In this document: in pieces, positions 9,147 through 17,593 of the stretch
How the letters are laid out: every line of letters begins with the position of its first letter
Position numbering within the stretch: position 1 is the stretch's first letter
Source of the DNA: Symsagittifera roscoffensis
Taxonomy: Eukaryota; Xenacoelomorpha; Acoela; Convolutidae
Direction: 5' to 3'
Length of the DNA stretch: 20,000 nt
NCBI RefSeq assembly: GCF_963678635.1
Contig: NW_026971652.1
Coordinates: forward strand, 1 to 20,000
Position numbers and translations under genes: made by a program
The notes under the pieces: model-generated
The model's input: only the letters and a program-made list of their open reading frames with translations
Databases searched by the model: none
Told to the model about the DNA's origin: nothing

Positions 9147-9611
9147 CGGAAGAGAAACGTGAACCGGAACCGGTGACTGCAGTAGATGACTTCAAGATCG
9201 ACTATAGGGTAGTCGCGAGTGATGCTCTAAACAGAGTCCAGAAGGAATAGGTAACGAAGGAGATCGAACAAAAGGTGAAGCTCGAATTGGAGAATGAGAA
9301 AGTTCAGGAAAAGCTGAACGCCTTCGAGGCATCAGAAGTCGAAGAAACGAAAGCAGTTTGAGTATGAAAGTAAATGTGATCTCCGGGAAGACGTTCGGTA
9401 TGGTGCCACAGGGAAGTAAAATACAATCGATAATCTCGGTAGCGGGACACCAGGTAATCAGAAATCTGAGTGAATCATCAGAATTCACTTTGATGCATTT
9501 GGATACATATGCAGATTATCTGAGTTAGGTGGAGCCACGCACTGAGTCAAGAGCTGTGCGAGCGCTACTAACAACGGGTGGCCCTCGAATAAAAAAACTT
9601 CAAGGCGCTAC
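9134..9611 (+). pseudogene. Gag-pol connector, broken
   Basis: Between the zinc knuckles and the protease the coding sense continues in other frames. From 9134 one reads MLAVTEEKREPEPVTAVDDF, then after a TAG at 9248 VTKEIEQKVKLELENEKVQ, a charged, probably coiled-coil segment. Near 9360 the frame shifts to MKVNVISGKTFGMVPQGSKI and ESSEFTLMHLDTYADYLS, has a TAG at 9526, then VEPRTESRAVRALLTTGG, and shifts again near 9605 into the protease frame. I recognise no catalytic domain. Continuity of composition and the absence of any gap argue that it is one polyprotein segment with indels. Confidence 0.6.
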
Positions 9612-10555
9612 GTGGAAGTCTATGGACCATATCAAGTGATGCTGAACATGGATGGGATCAGTATCTACACTAGGACCTACGTGACGACAGACAGTGACCA
9701 AGTAGGGCAAATCTATTTGGGTGAAGAAGAACTTAAAGTCCGTAGGATAGGTCATGACGCCATGATGGAGCAAGTCGCGGTTCACATTGGATACGAAGCA
9801 GATGTGACTGCACATCTGCTCGAAACCAACGGGAAGAAAATCGGAGTCACAGGGCTTCTGGACACAGGAGCGGTAGTGAGCGTGATGCCAATAAAAACTT
9901 GGGAAAGAATGGCTTCACGAGGGAAGACCTAGTTCCGACGAATCTCCGATTAGCGGCAGCCAATCGAGGAGCGATTTACGTAGCCGGAAAGACACCAATA
10001 ACGGTCCTCCCCATGGGAGAACGGCATCTTTGGATGAGCTTCCTGGTGGTAGAGAACTTGGATGACTCCGACCAGTTCATCTTGGGCAGAGATTTTGTCA
10101 GGAATTTTGACGTAATGATTGACTTGAACAACGGCCTAATATGGATTAGAAACCCGGACCGGAAGTATGTTAAGAAACCAGTTAATAGGATAATAACATA
10201 TGAAAACAAAGTACCAATCCTTTTAGACAGAAAGGTAAAACTACAGCCCGGACAAGCTGTAGTAGCAATTTTTAGAATGAGAAAATTAAACTCGTTAATT
10301 TATAGTAAACAGGTTTGTTTGGTACCGAACCCGAATAGTCAAATTTCAGTGATTTTAGGCCGGAGCTTCTCGGTAACTCGAAACGGACTGTGTGTCAGTG
10401 TGTTATTGAACATATTGGACATCACAGTTTCAATCCAGCGTGGAAAGAAGCTTGGTTACGCTTTGCCGATGAGGACTGACTATGAAGAGACACAAAACTT
10501 GAAGAGATATAAGGTGACATACTGCCCTTATCATGCCAATAAAGATAAATGTTAA
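9612..10555 (+). pseudogene. Gypsy aspartic protease (retropepsin), one frameshift
   Basis: The first frame (9612-9932) holds the catalytic motif LLDTGAVVSVMP (coding LDTGA at 9858-9872). Near 9908 a one-base loss in a G run shifts the frame; the second frame (to 10555) continues with LAAANRGAIYVAG, MSFLVVENLDDSDQFILGRDF and VRNFDVMIDLNNG. The D-T/S-G motif and the downstream ILGRDF are the paired hallmarks of retroviral-type proteases, which act as dimers to cut gag-pol. The residues after about 10200 link to the RT. Catalytic residues are intact, but the frameshift breaks the protein. The upstream part (about 9612-9800) is an extra N-terminal region. Confidence 0.85.
9797..9820 (+). repeat. 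10-bp perfect hairpin with ACTG tetraloop inside the protease
   Basis: AGCAGATGTG, loop ACTG, CACATCTGCT: the longest perfect stem of the set. It contains TGACTGCA at 9805-9812 and is read in frame as ADVTAHLL, just upstream of the protease catalytic site. A structured RNA element is possible; the sequence shows only the perfect inverted repeat. Confidence 0.75.
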
Positions 10556-12629
10556 AAAGAGTTAATGAAATAAAATCTAAACAAAAACATTTTTCAATGA
10601 AATCTGAAACGGACGACGGCTTTTTGAGCTGCTCAATTTTTCCAAAACGCCCCTCGTCATATAAACTAGAATCTGACAAACCGGTTTTGCCAGAAATAGA
10701 ACACTTAAAAGGGAAAATAGGCGAGGGAGATTTTGAATCATTGCGGGCGGTTTTAAAACGGAACGCTGATGTATTTTCAAAACATAAGGCGGATATAGGT
10801 TGTTGTAACTTTGTCGAACACGAAATCGAACTAGAAGAGGGCGCCGTTCCCCATAGGGAAGGCGCAAGGCGAATGACGCCACACAAATCGGAAGCGTGCC
10901 GAGCGGAAATAGAAATGTTGCTTGAATACGACATGATAGAACCCTCGAAATCGCCATGGGCTTGCGGGGTAGTCATGGTAAAAAAGAAGGGGGCAGCTTA
11001 GGTTCTGTTGCGACTTTCGTTACCTGAACGCGATGACAATAAAAAACGCGTACCCGATACCGCGCGCGGATAGACGAAAGCCTCTCTAAACTTGGTGATG
11101 CCAAGTTCTTCACCACACTGGACTTGGGTTCTGCCTTCTGACAGGTCCCTCTGCAGAAGAAATACAGAGAAAAGACCGGATTCGCATGTGAATTGGGGTT
11201 GTACCAGTGAAAGAGGATGCCCTTTGGCTTGTGCAACGCGACGGCCACTTTTCAAAAATTGATGGCTCAGGCTTTGACCAGAGTGACGAAGAAGTATGGG
11301 AACCTAGTGATGTGTTATGTGGATGACGTGGTCATAGCAACACCCACCCTAGAAGACCACATTGATCGGCCAGAGGAGGTCTTTGGCTGCATGAAAAGAG
11401 CAGGCTTGAAATATAAACCATTGAAATGTGAGATACTCAGAGATTCAATAAAGTATCTAGGAAGAATGGTGGATAAGCATGGCGGGAGGCCGGACCCAGA
11501 AGCAGTAGAAGATGTGTTGACATGGAAGGCTCCCAGGACGGACACACAACTCATGAGCTTCCTAGGAGTCGCCAATTTTTACCGTGAGTTCATAAAGTGG
11601 TATGCAGACAAGGTGTATCCAATGCCGAAGCTGATGCGCAACAAAGGAAAGAAGTTCGAATGGAACGAAGAAGCACAAACTGCCTTCGGGAACATAAAGC
11701 GGGAACTGTGCGAAGCGCCAGTGCTAGGCATGCCTACAGAAAAGAGGATGTATGTTCTTGGCACAGACGCATCAGTAGTAGCCATCTCAGGAATACTGCA
11801 TCAGGAGCAGGAATGGAATGGAAGAACAGTTCTCCGTCCCATTGCATATGGCAGTAAGGGGTTAAGTGACACTGAGATGAAATATGGTGCACCGAAAGAA
11901 GAAATGTTTTCAGTTGTCACATTCGTGGAAAAGTACCGCGCATACTTGGGGAGCGCTCCCTTTATGTTACGCGTGGACAACAGAGCACTATCCTGGTTGA
12001 AGACATACTCGATGGATCAGAGTTACATTGGTAGACGGATAGTAAGGTTAGATGGCTACCACATGATAATCGAGCACAGGATGCGTGACAAACACCAGAA
12101 TGCTGACAGCCTCAGCAAGAAGACCGAATTTTATGAAAAATTAGAACAGAAGCAAGCCAATCAGGCAGAAATCAAGGAAGGGTTCTCGTTTCTGGACAAA
12201 GAAACTTATGAAGCGCTTCCCTTGACAAGATGATTGGACAAGTCTGGACATCCAATCCCAGGACATCCTGAGTTACCTGTAGAGAAGGCAGCCGAGATAA
12301 AGATTTTATCTAAGAAGGACCCGGTGCCCTTAGATCTGTTGCTGCGCTCAAACTTGGTCCAGCAGGAACTCTCTCGGCTTAACATAAACAGCCTCTCATT
12401 ATTGGATAAAACGGTGCAGGTCACGCCAAAAGTGATGCGGATACTGGGTGGATTGTTGGAGAGAGAAGTGACCAGAGATGATCCCGAGTGGGCAGCAGCT
12501 ATGGCATCACTGACAGTCTGTGAGAAGGTGAAGATTATGCCGTCAAGACGACAACACAAAGAAAATGAAAAAGAGCACATCATACAAAACGGAAAGAACT
12601 GGGGTACGATATACAAAAGAAAAAAGTAA
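10549..12629 (+). pseudogene. pol: Gypsy reverse transcriptase and RNase H, broken
   Basis: The N-terminal part (10549-11001) ends in a typical RT entry, MIEPSKSPWACGVVMVKKKG. A G-run indel near 10990 and an apparent 4-base CG insertion near 11065 change frame twice; RFCCDFRYLNAMTIKNAYP is read from 11000. From 11073 on there is one frame: LSKLGDAKFFTTLDLGSAF (first catalytic Asp), MPFGLCNATATFQKLM and YVDDVVIATPT (11316 onward). RNase H follows, with TDAS, the Glu in PKEEMFSVV, the Asp in LRVDNRALSWL and HQNADSLSKK, so all its catalytic acids are present. TGA stops at 11139 and 11208 replace the conserved Trp of AFWQV and a Trp/Phe in YQ.KRMPFGL; a TGA at 12231 and the TAA at 12627 follow. 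Inactive as encoded. Confidence 0.92.
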
Positions 12630-13330
12630 CCTTTGAAGACTAGGATAAGGAAAGTGAGAAGGTTGAACAGATCCCAAGGCAAGAAAGTTTGTCCGGGGAG
12701 ACGAAAAGTGAGAAGATCCGGCGAGTTCAGGATCAACACCCGGGACAAAAAAATTTGTCCGGGGAGTCTGATGTAGATGAAAAAGTTCCTGATGAGAAAC
12801 AGGACCTAGAGGATAAAGTTTTTTCCGGGGAGTTCAGATGGATGAGAAGAACGCTCGAAACTGATCCGGAGGAGGGAACGTGCTCTATCACATTCTCTTC
12901 AATGGATGACAAGTCCCGGAATTCAGGAATCGACACCTCTTCAGACAGGAACTCGAGCTCAGGATCAGACATGTCAGAGCTAGCGATACACACACTATTA
13001 GTGGAAACTTGAGCAAGGGATCTGGATAGGGGGTATATCAAGACCCTGACAGTAATCGCTACCTCATACCAGGTAAAAGAGTCTTTGACAACGCAGCAGA
13101 TAATCTGGAAACAATAGCAGTATCGAAACGTTCGATAAGCTTGTTGCCGCAAAAAGAGGTAGTCAGGACTGATCTTCAACCGTTTAAACAAGAAACACAA
13201 CCATTGGCGAAGATTTGGTGCGTTAAGATGAAAGATGACACGCATCAGCCAGATGAAATGAATAGTCAGATGAGGGTCACGAAGAAAAACTTGAAGGCGA
13301 GATACAGACCTACTAAGAGCACAGAAAAAT
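12630..13330 (+). pseudogene. Acidic linker between RNase H and integrase, with 66-bp repeats
   Basis: From 12689 to 13012 one frame reads LSGETKSEKIRRVQDQHPG, NLSGESDVDEKVPDEKQDL and VFSGEFRWMRRTLETD: the TCCGGGGAG-coded SGE motif recurs at exactly 66-bp spacing (ends at 12700, 12766, 12832), giving a degenerate 22-residue repeat. A Ser-rich acidic part follows. After stops at 13010 and 13027 another frame reads VYQDPDSNRYLIPGKRVFD and SISLLPQKEVVRTDLQPF. The region looks mostly disordered. Gypsy elements usually have a short RNase H-integrase linker, so this length is notable. Confidence 0.6.
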
Positions 13331-14688
13331 GACTGCATGACGAGCAACCTGAAAAGGTGGATCGAAAATGGACCTCCGGACAAAGGCGATCTGGAGGAGG
13401 ACAGTTATCGCGTTCTGAGACAGTACTTTATGCAGAATGAGGGAAGGTTATATCTGAACAAGGACGGGATCGTGGCTTGCGAGAGAAGAGAAGAGGACAA
13501 AGTCCTGTACAAATACAATGCGATAGTGTTGCCGCAACTCTATCAAACAGAATTTTTATTCAGCTCACATGATCAGATGGGCCATCAGGGAATCTACAAA
13601 GTATAACAGAGGATTATGAAACTATTTGATTGGCCTGGAATGAAAAAAGCATGCGAGAAGTGGGCAACAGCATGTCTGTCATGCCAACAGGTCAAGGACT
13701 CAAGGAAGTTGCGATTTCCCTTGCAGTCGATCGAGTCATCTGAATTTAACGAGGTGGTACAGATTGATCACCAAAAGATATGCATGACAGACAGTGGTTA
13801 CAATCAAGTCTTGGTCATGATAGATCATTTCACGAAGTATGCAGAGGCCATGCCCTGCATAACTGCCTCAGCAGAAGAGACTTGCGATCACCTAATCAAC
13901 ACGTGGATAGCGAGACATGGTTGTCAGATGACGTTGCAATCGGATAACGGAACATCTTTCGTGGGAGAACTTACGAAAGAGCTTATGCGACGTTCGCAGG
14001 TGGCTCAAGCCCACTCCATGACATATCATCCCCAGACGAATGGCTTAGTGGAAAGGCAAAATAGAACGTTAGTGTCGATGCTGAGGGTATATTGTTCCAG
14101 TTACATGACCGATTGGGGCAGATATCTTCCACAGGTGATGGGAGCCTACAATAGCGCGCAACACTCCACCACCGGAGTTAGTCCACACATGATGCTAACT
14201 GGACACGAGAAGTCTTCGCCCTTGACTTTCTTTTACCCGGAGTATGAGGGGAAGAAAACATCACCACAAGTCTATGTAAGGGATGTGATTAGACGTCAAC
14301 AAATGTTAAAAGACTTGTGTAGACGGAACACTCAGCAGGCACAGGCAAGGCAGAGGAAACGATTCGATAAGAAAGCAGCTTGTGCAAAAGCTAACTCGGT
14401 AGGAGACTACGTATGGGTATTTCAGAACGTTATACCACCGAAAAGAACGAAAAAGCTCCTAAAAAATGGAGGGAACCCTTCAGGAGGGACGATTTTATAG
14501 ACTGAGTACAGGCAGAGCCGCTCACTACGAGAACATCAAACCACACAATCCATCGACCGAGGACTGGTGTATACCTGCAGACACGGAAGAGGGGGATTAT
14601 CTGATGATGGACCCTGATTTTGAGGTCAACGAAAAGGGCACCAGGGAAAAGAACGATGGAAATGAGGTCGTAGAGGAAGGAACAAGTC
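13204..14688 (+). repeat. Integrase duplication, copy 1 (pair with 18375-19857)
   Basis: This 1485-bp block and the 1483-bp block at 18375-19857 are direct repeats. By eye I count eight substitutions and two one-base indels, close to 99.3% identity. Both share the TAA at the same integrase codon (13604 and 18774), so that lesion is older than the duplication. Confidence 0.95.
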
Positions 14689-14702
14689 GTAAGAAGAAGT
14701 AG
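13204..14702 (+). pseudogene. Gypsy integrase, copy 1: intact D,D-35-E, C-terminal frameshift
   Basis: The zinc-binding part is in the frame from 13337: SSHDQMGHQGIYKV, a TAA at 13604, then CEKWATACLSCQQ (HHCC). The catalytic core has D at 13766 (VVQIDHQK), D at 13943 (LQSDNGTSF) and E at 14051 (GLVERQNRTL); 35 residues lie between the last two, the standard spacing. It continues with MTDWGRYLPQVMGAYNSAQH. A run of six A at 14461-14466 (five in copy 2) shifts the frame, so the C-terminal part continues from 14466 as LQEGRFYRLSTGRAAHYENI to the TAG at 14700. A relic of a GPY/F-like motif, WREPF, can be read at 14467-14481 in a third frame. The segment 13204-14688 is repeated at 18375-19857. 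Confidence 0.93.
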
Positions 14703-15679
14703 TGGGTCTAGAAGAAATAACTGTGTCACAGGACATTGACATTGTCGACGATCACGACGAGGAGTGGGTCGATGATCGGTCCAAGCCCGAGGTAGAATTC
14801 GACGACGAGCAACAGCAATCATATGAACAAGACTGGACGAATCTGCGTGTCTTAGAATGGCTGAACGAAGAGACGTCGGACCCAAAGGAGACCAGTGTCA
14901 CGATTCAAGATGTCGATCGTGGAAGCATGAAATACGTAAAAACCGATAGGAATGATCCTTCCTGGGCTGCCCAGGATGGACGATTACTCATTCCGGCTTC
15001 CAACCTCGATTTGATATCCGGTATGCGATCGACGGGGACGTCGATGGAATTTCTTGTCCGGGGAGTGGGGGTAGGATTTACCCACACTGAAAATTTGTTA
15101 ATAAAAAAATTAAGAATAGCAAGAGAGACAGGTGATCTAGAAGCAGAGACAGACGAGCACCCTAAGAAACCGGACATAGGGAGGGTAGTTGAGACATATT
15201 TTAATTTACCAAACGAATACTCAAGTAGCATAACGTTGACAGATAGCGATTTTATTCTCAGGAATAGAACATGTGCGATAGCGATCACAGCAGACATGAG
15301 TTTTAAGACAGCATTAGCAGCGGATTTTAAGAGAGAATATAAAAACATAGAATTCCTTTGGAAGCAGAGGCCAGGAATAGGAGGCGTAGCAGCTTTACCT
15401 CCGGCGGCGACACAGATACCGGGAAAGTATTTATGCTTCTTGGTGACGAGGGCGACGGAGAAGCGGCACGTGGACCCGGAAAATCTAGTCTTGTCCTTGA
15501 CGAGATTGAGAGACTTCCTTGTGGAAAGGGAAGTGAAGGAACTCTCGCTTCCAGTGTACGATCCGAACCGAGGACGACTGCATCCACGGGAGTTGTATGC
15601 ACTGATACACGTAATCTTCTCTGATACTAACATACAAGTATACTTAACAAAGAATCGCGACCTCTTTTCTAGATCCTGA
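14693..15679 (+). CDS. Polyprotein tail ending in a TARG1/OARD1-like macro domain
   Basis: Open from 14693 to the TGA at 15677-15679 (about 328 codons). It has no ATG near its start, so it is probably the C-terminal part of the pol polyprotein, joined in the wrong frame after a deletion at 14688. The first 160 residues are acidic and Gln-rich, with no known fold seen. Residues about 180-320 (15233-15650) resemble a macro domain, the fold that binds ADP-ribose: CAIAITADMSFKTALAADFK matches the SeD..MGAGIA..FK segment, then GIGGVAALP, KYLCFLVTRATEK, ENLVLSLTRLRDF, ELSLPVYDPNRGRL and ALIHVIFSDTNIQVYL follow in the right order and spacing. Where TARG1 has its catalytic Lys (LITK) there is Arg, and the GCGLD loop with the catalytic Asp is replaced by YDPNRG. 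I therefore expect binding at most, not hydrolysis. There are no stops inside, unlike most of pol. The macro call is by eye. Confidence 0.68.
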   Translation, partial: EEVVGLEEITVSQDIDIVDDHDEEWVDDRSKPEVEFDDEQQQSYEQDWTNLRVLEWLNEETSDPKETSVTIQDVDRGSMKYVKTDRNDPSWAAQDGRLLIPASNLDLISGMRSTGTSMEFLVRGVGVGFTHTENLLIKKLRIARETGDLEAETDEHPKKPDIGRVVETYFNLPNEYSSSITLTDSDFILRNRTCAIAITADMSFKTALAADFKREYKNIEFLWKQRPGIGGVAALPPAATQIPGKYLCFLVTRATEKRHVDPENLVLSLTRLRDFLVEREVKELSLPVYDPNRGRLHPRELYALIHVIFSDTNIQVYLTKNRDLFSRS

Positions 15680-15746
15680 TTGATCATTTAATCATTCACT
15701 AAATTTCAATTCATCAAACCGATAATAGAATCGAATCCGAAAGAAC

Positions 15747-16241
15747 ATGGACAACTTTGATTTGAACGAGTACATAGACCTGGCAGAGGCGTACGTAGGA
15801 CCGATGATAGATGCGATCTATCGTCGGCTGATGGATCGAGACTTCGCTCTGGAGAATCCAGAGGTAGTCATGTTGCTGGCCGCCTTAATAAACATCTTGG
15901 GGCATGATAACCGTGGGGACTGCCCCACGGAAGTCTTATTGATGGCAGCATATGGAGAGAGAGGAGTACTAGACCGCCCGAACATGAGGGTAATGAGAGG
16001 GAGAAACGGGGCTCTCTCAGGAAATGACTTGGCGAACGAGCCTGGATTGGGAAGTTCGAGGACCTACCAACCAGGTGAGATTCCTTTGCCCACCAAGCCT
16101 ATACCTGGATTGAGGAGAATGCATCAGGAAATGAACAGCGAGGCTACCTCGTCTAGTTCACAACTGAGAGCAGCTGTGCCACCGAAGAGGGCGAGAGTAG
16201 AGGAAGGGGTTCAGGACGAACGAGACTATGCAAGATCTTAA
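15747..16241 (+). CDS. Unidentified ORF A, first ORF of the 3' block
   Basis: It starts at an ATG at 15747, 67 bp after the macro-domain stop, in an AT-rich gap, and gives 164 residues. Residues 1-60 are acidic and look helical (DNFDLNEYIDLAEAYVGPMI; VVMLLAALINILGHDN). Residues 80-164 are low-complexity, rich in Ser, Pro and Arg, with a short basic PPKRARVEE that could be a nuclear signal. The end overlaps the next frame by 14 bp (16228-16241), and the two may once have been one protein separated by an indel. I do not recognise the family. An ACTG hairpin lies inside it at 15911-15930. Its place, after pol, is where env or accessory genes sit in LTR elements. Confidence 0.55.
   Translation: MDNFDLNEYIDLAEAYVGPMIDAIYRRLMDRDFALENPEVVMLLAALINILGHDNRGDCPTEVLLMAAYGERGVLDRPNMRVMRGRNGALSGNDLANEPGLGSSRTYQPGEIPLPTKPIPGLRRMHQEMNSEATSSSSQLRAAVPPKRARVEEGVQDERDYARS
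15911..15930 (+). repeat. 8-bp perfect hairpin with ACTG tetraloop
   Basis: CCGTGGGG, loop ACTG, CCCCACGG, in frame in the unidentified ORF (NRGDCPTE). Strong GC stem. The bases next to the loop are G and C, so the octamer is GGACTGCC rather than TGACTGCA. Confidence 0.7.
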
Positions 16242-17142
16242 TGGGCCAATAGAAGAACTGGGGAAGACCAGAAGGGAGCTGGATGAGATGAGAAACATGC
16301 CGAAGATACACGCCGTGATAGCAACACCTTACGTGAGAACAGAGCTACAACTGAGGTTCGCTTGGTGCATGATTGGACTGACTCGCGGGGAATATGATTC
16401 GGAAGAAAGAAAAAGATCGAAAGTGGAGAAAGTGTTCTTAATGACGAGTGTGATAGATCTGATGACCCAAGAAGGAGCAGCAGTAGCGTGCGCGAAGTGG
16501 AGAGACGCTCTCTGTTTCATCCGTTTCAAGATAGAGCTAATTTCAGTGCCAGCCTTGAGCACCTGTGTCAAGATGCTGGGAGAAGGCGATGAACGAACGA
16601 AAGCCTTGCTCTTGCTAGCTCTTTTGGACGTATATCAGAGCAAACCAATGCGAATAAATATGAATGAACCCGTGGAACTAGAACCGATGAAGAAAATCGA
16701 CAAAATAAGGAGGTTCTCAAACAAGTAACAGAGGCTCTCGAAGGAATCTATGGGAGCACTGCCGAAATCCAGTGAATACTGTGGACCAATCAGGAAGAAA
16801 TTATAGAGTTACGTATCGGGAATCATAGGGATAGCGTACAACCCTTTCCTAAATGAAGACATACGCGATTGCTTCTTTGATTACGAGCAAGCAGTGTTGC
16901 TAAGATTCTGGACGTCACGGATTGCAACGATAAGAAGCGCTGCTAATCAGCAGACCAGGCTGGGACTAGTCTTGGAGGAAAAGGTGACTGCACCTTTATT
17001 GCCAAAATCTGACAATCGAGTGGAATTTGGATTGGGATGCTCAGACAAAGTGCTGAGAACGAGTTTGATGGTATTGTGGGAACTGATGAAACAATCATGG
17101 TGTCCGAGTCCCAACGCAGAGGGAACTGAATTCAGACTGTAA
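16228..17142 (+). pseudogene. Unidentified ORF B of the 3' block, two in-frame stops
   Basis: One frame runs from the ATG at 16228 through a TAA at 16726 and a TAG near 16804 to a TAA at 17140, about 300 residues. It is helix-rich: LGKTRRELDEMRNMPKIHAV, RFAWCMIGLTRGEYDSEERK, KVFLMTSVIDLMTQEGAAVA, AKWRDALCFIRFKIE, RTKALLLLALLDVYQ; after the stops GIIGIAYNPFLNEDIRDCF and YEQAVLLRFWTSRIATIRS. I see no signal peptide, transmembrane segment or furin site that would suggest an envelope protein. An all-helical structural protein (capsid- or nucleoprotein-like) is one possible reading, but I cannot name a family. It continues in another frame near 17090. Confidence 0.5.
16980..16997 (+). repeat. Hairpin with ACTG tetraloop
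   Basis: AAAGGTG, loop ACTG, CACCTTT: a perfect 7-bp stem with TGACTGCA at 16985-16992, in frame in ORF B (EKVTAPLL). Confidence 0.65.
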
Positions 17143-17424
17143 CTTGCGTGACCTGAACATCATCTATAATTTGATGACAACAGCCTCTAAAAGCAACGGA
17201 GAAGACAAGGTAGAGTTGCATGGCAGGGAACCAGAGGACTGGGTCAAGCCTGGTAGCTGTCTGGCAGAAGTCGGTGGACTGGAAGGTCACATCTGTGGAG
17301 GTCTGGATTGCGTAAAGACCCTGGAGAAGCAACACAAACAATTGATGATAATGTTTGGGAATATTGTGATGAAGGCGAAAACAGAAACGGAACTGATTGC
17401 AGATTGCCATGGAGGAACCGAGGT

Positions 17425-17449
17425 GAATCTAGTGACTGCACTAGGATTC
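17425..17449 (+). repeat. Hairpin with ACTG tetraloop and one-base bulge
   Basis: CTAGTG, loop ACTG, CACTAG is a perfect 6-bp stem; after one bulged G (17445) a further GAAT/ATTC pairs, giving ten base pairs. TGACTGCA is at 17433-17440, read in frame as NLVTALGF. Confidence 0.65.
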
Positions 17450-17539
17450 TACAGCAGGTTTGGTTCTTTAGAGTCAATATTGATTCTAAAACAAAAGCAT
17501 GAGATGGTCACGGCCATCAGTGTTGAAGTGTTTTCAGGA

Positions 17540-17580
17540 GTTTTGCAGACTTTTTGCAGAGTTTTGCAGAGTTTTGCAGA
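17540..17580 (+). repeat. Four-copy 10-bp tandem repeat
   Basis: GTTTTGCAGA is repeated about four times (one unit has CTTTTTGCAGA). It gives the peptide echo VLQTFCRVLQSFAD at the end of ORF C. Probably local slippage. Confidence 0.75.
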
Positions 17581-17593
17581 CAAAAGCACATAG

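Larger units (their letters stand above)
17090..17593 (+). pseudogene. Unidentified ORF C of the 3' block
   Basis: Open from 17090 to the TAG at 17591 in a frame different from ORF B, with no ATG at the start, so it is probably the continuation of ORF B after an indel. It reads LNSDCNLRDLNIIYNLMTTA, VKTLEKQHKQLMIMFGNIV and TELIADCHGGTEVNLVTALG, and ends in SGVLQTFCRVLQSFAD, coded by a 10-bp repeat. The segment LIADCHGGTEVNLVTA has a faint resemblance to a retropepsin active site, but the required D-T/S-G is absent, so I do not call a protease. Confidence 0.4.

Noticed and set aside
10540-10560. Programmed frameshift at the protease-RT overlap
   Set aside because: The overlap (10549-10555) contains an immediate TAA and no convincing slippery heptamer; with many random indels nearby, ordinary decay is simpler.
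12206-13383. Minus-strand ORFs of 180 and 216 codons with hydrophobic stretches
   Set aside because: Antisense to the RNase H end and the acidic linker; hydrophobic look comes from reading acidic codons in reverse.
14905-15687. 260-codon minus-strand ORF
   Set aside because: Antisense to the macro-domain frame; no domain in its own translation.
17380-17460. A second retropepsin in ORF C
   Set aside because: LIADCHGGTEVNLVTA has the flavour of an active site but not D-T/S-G, and the following ILG-D motif is not readable in one frame.
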